DNA of 64,000 nucleotides from Cryptomeria japonica. Taxonomy: Eukaryota > Streptophyta > Pinopsida > Cupressales > Cupressaceae. The stretch lies in assembly GCF_030272615.1 (NCBI RefSeq), contig NW_026729199.1, positions 62,001-126,000 on the forward strand, read 5' to 3'. The notes beneath the pieces were generated by a model. That model had not been told where the DNA came from, made no database searches, and worked only from the letters and a program-made list of their open reading frames with translations. Below are positions 59,437 through 64,000 of this stretch, one piece after another. The first letter of the stretch is position 1. Every line of letters starts with the position of its first letter. Made by a program: the position numbers and the translations under genes.

Positions 59437-59912
59437 TATGGAGTGATAGAAAGAAGTATCAATACAACCAATACCCCTAATCCTATGTAAGGGAGAGACT
59501 GAGAGACCAAGAGAGGGAAGAGTTAGATAAGTAAGGGAGGGAGCGAAGAAAATAAGAGAGAAAGAGGGGTAAGGAGGTAGAGAGGAAATAATTATAGACC
59601 TAGATAGGGAGAGAGAGCAATGACATATATAGAGGGGGATATAGAGAGGTGGGTAATTATAGAGGAAATATATGTAGAGGTGGGAGATCTAGAGCCTAGG
59701 AAGAAAGAGGTGAGAGACCTAGGGTAGAAAAATAGAGGTGAGCGAGATAGAGGGGGAGATACGTGTGGGTAATGAGACAAAGATGGAGAGGTAGAGAGGT
59801 AAAGAAGAAGGGAAGGAGAAACATCAGTATAGAGAGAGGTTGGGAACAAGAGGCAGTGATCAAGAGAACAAATAGAGAGTCAAGAGAAATAATAGGAGGA
59901 GAAGAGAGATGT
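59137..59912 (-). repeat. Satellite complex: polypurine block R1
   Basis: About 0.78 kb of A/G-rich sequence, reverse-complementary in style and phrase to Y1 (AGAGAGGTGG at 59178, AGAGAGGTGGGTAAT at 59642, about 465 bp apart). It contains a long GA run at 59351-59430. Confidence 0.8.
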
Positions 59913-60709
59913 TAAAATAGGTCATATGGTGTCTTAAGGGGTCATATGGTGTCTTAAGGGGTCATATAGTGTCATGAGGGGTCATATGGGGTCCTAAGGG
60001 GTCATATGGTGTCTTGAGGATCATATAGTGTCCCAAAGGGACATATGGTGTCATTAGAGGTCATATGTTGTCCTATGGGGTCATATGGCATCGTTAGGGA
60101 TCATTTGGGTTCCTAAGGGGCCACACATGTGTTAGAACACCATATGACCCATTAGGAGATCGTATGGTCATAAGGGGTCATATGGTGTACTAAGGGGTCA
60201 TAAGGTGTTTTTAGGGGTCATATGGGGTTCTAAGGGGCCACACATGTGTTAAAACACCATAAGATCCCTAACGACACCATAAGACCCATTAGGATATCAA
60301 ATGGTCCTAAGGGGTCATATGGTGTTGTTAGGGGTCATATGGGGTCCTACGGGGACACACATGTGTTATAACACCATATGACCCCTTAGGATGTCATTTT
60401 ATCCTAAGGGGTCATATGGTGTCCTAAGGGGTCATGTCGTGTACTAGGATATTAAAATGGGTTATATGGTGTCTTAGGGGGTCATATGGTGTCCTAAGGG
60501 GTCATATGGTGTCCCAAGGGGTAATGTGGGGTCCTAAGGGGTCATATGGTTTCCTAAGGGTATATAGTGTCCTAAGGGGTCATATGGTGTCGTTAGAGGT
60601 AATATGGTGTCCTAAGGGGTCATATGGTGTCGTTAGGGGTCATTTGGGGTCCTAAAGGGCCACACATGTGTTAGAACACCATATGAACCCTTAGGACCCC
60701 ATATGACTC
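59913..60709. repeat. Satellite complex: 20-bp array, first
   Basis: Tandem, partly inverted repeats of a unit close to GGGGTCATATGGTGTCCTAA. Each unit holds two short palindromes, CATATG and CCTAAGG. Orientation flips at ACACATGTGT elements (near 60124, 60240, 60356 and 60663). Confidence 0.9.
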
Positions 60710-61155
60710 CCTCTCTTCTCTCTTTTTCTCTTCTCTCTCCCCTCTCCAGGTCTCTCCTATGTAATCTCTCTTTCTCTCTCTCACCTTCCCTCCTTATCAC
60801 CATATCTATCCTTACCTCCATCTCTATTTGTTCTCTTTATCACTACCTCTCCCTCCCAACTTCTCTCTCCATCCTTATGTTTCTCTTTCCCTCCAGCTCT
60901 ACCTCTCTACCACTCCCTCTTTGTATCATTACCCACCTCTCTCTCCCCCTCTATCTCCCTCACCTCTATCTTTCCACCCTTGGTCTCTCACCTCTCTCTT
61001 CCTCGGCTCTAGATCTCTCACCTCTATATCTCTCTCTCTTCTCTAATTCTTTCCTCTCCACCTCCTTACCCATCTTTCTCTCTTTGTGAACTTATCACTC
61101 TTATTTTTTTCTCTCTCCCCCTCACCTATCTACCTCTTCTCTCTCTATCTAAATA
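60710..61155 (+). repeat. Satellite complex: polypyrimidine block Y2
   Basis: C/T-rich. It shares the phrase CATTACCCACCTCTCTCTCC (near 60933) with Y1. Confidence 0.8.
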
Positions 61156-62445
61156 TGGTCATATGGTGTCCTAAGGGGTCATATGGTGTCCTAAGGGGTC
61201 ATATGAGGTCCTAAGGGGTCATATGGTTCCCTAAAGGTCATATAGTGTCCTAAGGGGTCATATGGTATCCTCAGGGATCATGTCATGTAGTGGGATGTTT
61301 AAAGTGGTCATATGGTGTCCTAATGGGTCATATGGGGTCCTAAGGGGCCACACATGTGTTAGAACACCATATGACCTTTTAGGACACCATGTGGTCCTAA
61401 GGGTTCATATGGTGTCCTAAGGGGTCGTATGGTGTCTGAAGGGGTCATTTCATGTACTAGGATGTTAAAATGGATCATATGGTGTCCTAAGGGGTCATAT
61501 GGTGTCTTAGGGAGTCATATGGTATCATGAGGGGTCCTATGGGTCCCTATGGGATCATATGGTGTCCTAAGGGGTCATATGGTGTCTTTAGGGGTCATTT
61601 GGGGCCACACATATGTTAGAGCACCATATGACCCCTTAGGACATCATATGACACATTAGGACATCATATGGTCTTGAGGGGTCATATGGTGTTGTAAGGG
61701 ATCATACGGGGTCCTAAGGGGCCACAAATGTGTTAGAACATCATATGACTCTTTAGGACACCATATGACCCATTACGACATCATATGGTCCTAACGAGTC
61801 ATATGGTGTTTCTAGGGGTCATATGTGGTCCTAAGTGTCCACAAAAATTTTGGGACACCATATGACCCCTTAGGACACCATATGGCCCATTAGGACATAT
61901 GGTTTCCTAAGGGGTGATATCATGTACTAGGATGTTAAAAGTGGTCATATGGCATCCTGAAGGGTCATATGGTGTTGTTAGGAGACATATGGGGTCCTAA
62001 GGGGTCATATGGTGTCATTAGGGGTCATATGGGGTCTTATAGGGCCATACATGTGTTAAGACACCATATGACCCCTTAGGATATCATATTGTCCTAAGGG
62101 ATCACATGGTGTGCTAAGGGGTCATGTCGTACATACCAAGATGTTAATAGGGTCATATGGTGGTTTGAGGAGTCATATGGGGTCCTAAGGGACCATACAT
62201 GTGTTAGAACACCATATGACCCCTCAAGACACCATATGACCCCTTAAGACATCATATTGTCCTAAAGGGTCATATGATGTCTTAAGTGGTCATGTCATGT
62301 ACTAGGAGGTTAAAAGGGGTCATATGGTGTCTTAAGGGGTTATATGGTGTCTTGAGGGGTCATATGGTGTCTTGAGGGGTTATATGGTGTCCTAAGGGGT
62401 CATATGGTGTCATTAGGGGTCATATGGGATCCTAACAGAAGGGAG
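61156..62445. repeat. Satellite complex: 20-bp array, second
   Basis: Same unit and same flips as the first array, with ACACATGTGT or near variants at about 61349, 61607, 61723, 62048 and 62205. A recurrent variant (GTCATGTCGTGTACTAGGAT or similar, then GTTAAAA) marks a longer period. Confidence 0.9.
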
Positions 62446-62620
62446 ATGTGATGACCTAGAGAGGGGAGGGAGAGAGAAGATGAGAGAGGGGAGAATAAAG
62501 AGAAAGAGAGAGCTAAGAAGAGAGGGGGAGATGGGTAGCGAGTGACTGAGAAAGAGAGAGTGAAGAGGTAGATAGGTAAGGGATGTTAGTTAGATGAGAG
62601 GGGGCAGTGAATCAGATAAA
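62446..62620 (-). repeat. Satellite complex: polypurine block R2
   Basis: GA-rich, with phrases such as ACCTAGAGAGGGGAGGGAGA. It closes the complex, and unique sequence resumes after it. Confidence 0.75.
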
Positions 62621-63700
62621 CTCACAATTCAATATATTCATCATATTCAACCTCAATAGAACTTACTTGATATGCAACTATGACTATGTAAAGCAGAAAA
62701 TCGATCGAACCCTAGTTGCTCTCCCCTCTTCCAACTCCAAGGAGAGAGAAGGGAGGTTGCTAGGGTTGATGGTTTTCACTTAGGGAGACTTTACATTCAA
62801 AAGAGGGGTTGAAACCCACAAGATCCAATCCCACACAATGCAAGATTGGATGCTAAATGCGTTTCAAGGGTTAAGACAGCAAGGCTACCCTCTTTTGTAA
62901 AGAATGTGCATAGAAGAATTAAGCTAGGAATGCATAGAAAGTGAGAAAGATTCGCTTATAAACTGAGATAGGGATACAGGATGAAGCTGCGGACTTGGAA
63001 TTAGCAGTAAAATGTCGATACGGCGCTGTCCTACAAATTTGAGCAAAATTTGACAGGACGATGGCGCCCGGCGTGCACACGGTCCTCCGAAAAATCCGCG
63101 AAATGAAGGGGGATCTGTTTGTCTCTGCACAAGGATTCCAGATCTTCAATTTCAGCCGCGTACCTGCAACCTACACACAGAAAAGAGAAGACGATTGGGG
63201 GGTTAGGGATTAGGGGTTTGCCCTTAGGTCAAACCCCGGTTTTGGAATTAACCAAGAAATGAGAAATGCTATAAATGTAAATGTCTGTAATGTAAAACAA
63301 GTACTAATACCTTGTTGTAAGGATGTTTGTATCCTTATGTGCGAAGGTATAGATGTTGTTGTATGTTGTATGTTGTAGTAGTATGTAGTAAGTGATCTCC
63401 TCTTCAATGGTTGAATCCTTGTCTTGAATGCAACACTTAGCCTTGAATGGAGACTTAGAAGGAATGCTTGAATGCTTGAATGCTTGAATGTTTGAGTATC
63501 GTTTCCACGTCTTGTACACATATGTCCTTCCTTTTTTCATCTACCCAAATGGGAGAGGAAAATGTAGTCTATATACTTGTCAATTAGGGCTGATAGACTG
63601 ATTTTCTCGACCTTAGGCCGACTAGGAAAGATAATTTCCAATTTGCAAACAAAAAAACCCGAAGTCCCATAGGAGACCGGGCCCAAAATAGGGCCAGGGA
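62621..63700. other. GC-richer unidentified sequence
   Basis: The composition changes (phrases such as GGCGCCCGGCGTGCACACGG near 63065). It could be part of an unidentified repeat or a leader region. Minus-strand open frames (for example 63210-63521) carry no motif I know. A short tandem of GAATGCTT units is at about 63460-63492. Confidence 0.35.
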
Positions 63701-63880
63701 CTAGGGCGTTGGGCGCCATGGTCCTGTGGGACCAGGGTGCCCCAGGGACTAGGGCGCTGGGCGCCATGGTCCTGTGGGACCAGGGTGCCCCAGGGACTAG
63801 GGCGTTGGGCGCCATGGTCCTGGGGGACCAGGGCGCTGCACGCCCTGGTCCTGAAGGACCAAGGCGCTGGGCGCTCTGGT
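63701..63880. repeat. GC-rich 48-bp minisatellite
   Basis: Units begin CTAGGGCG(T/C)TGGGCGCC at 63701, 63749 and 63797, followed by degenerate half-units (GGACCAGGGCGCTG) to about 63880. Each unit contains opposed CCATGGTCC and GGACCAGGG phrases, so it can fold on itself. The period is a multiple of three and gives a 16-residue repeat on the minus strand, with no evidence of translation. Confidence 0.85.
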
Positions 63881-64000
63881 CCCACCTCCCGGGACAGTAG
63901 GGTGCAAAGGAGGTTCAGGCCAGGGTGCTTGAAAAATGCAGTTTTTGGTGTCGTGGACAAGTTTCAGGGTCTCCATTCAGGTTCAGTGTTGCATCGCCAT

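Noticed and set aside
60434-60655. Repeat-peptide open frame in the 20-bp array
   Set aside because: The 20-bp unit is not a multiple of three and the frame is broken by unit-length changes, so this is satellite sequence.
59913-62445. CRISPR-like array
   Set aside because: Units are directly tandem and partly inverted with no spacers, in a plant genome.

Overview
This is a gene-poor, AT-rich stretch of a plant nuclear genome. The evidence is two leucine-rich-repeat receptor-kinase relatives, L1-type LINEs with a plant-style RNase H domain, a Ty3/gypsy fossil, a ubiquitin-conjugating-enzyme pseudogene with a GT-AG intron, and long simple-sequence tracts. A large genome full of old decayed repeats, such as a gymnosperm, fits best, but nothing fixes the species. 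I see no bacterial or organellar genes and no gene that is clearly complete.

Layout. 1-994: 3' part of an LRR receptor-like gene lacking membrane and kinase parts. 2741-5036: 5'-truncated LINE (copy beta) between 13-bp target duplications. 6911-23309: duplicon A1. It holds a 1.67-kb retroposon (delta, 8928-10595, 17-bp target duplication), a long non-coding stretch, a LINE (alpha, about 17090-22130) and repeat R. 23218-25660: LINE fragment gamma. 27849-28470: E2 pseudogene (minus strand). 30100-34245: a nest in which repeat R is broken by retroposon epsilon, which meets a Ty3/gypsy fossil. 35190-38104 and 42235-45105: duplicon pair B1/B2. 40096-41088: second LRR receptor-like gene, decayed (minus strand). 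45367-56202: duplicon A2, a direct-orientation copy of A1 that lacks 5.1 kb of it. 57541-62620: a complex satellite of polypyrimidine/polypurine blocks alternating with 20-bp repeat arrays. 62621-64000: GC-richer unidentified DNA ending in a 48-bp minisatellite.

Main idea. Three independent LINE copies (beta, alpha, gamma) show the same order: RNase H domain, then a second gene with a conserved domain of about 190 residues, an acidic/basic linker and a coiled-coil end. Where the 3' end survives, a hairpin-bearing tail follows. Copy beta is bounded by target-site duplications from inside RNase H to the A-rich tail, so the extra gene appears to lie within the retrotransposed RNA. Two RT-less retroposons (delta, epsilon) carry arrays of hairpin-like motifs of the same type, and may be non-autonomous partners of these LINEs. 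All copies are decayed. I cannot name the family of the extra gene.
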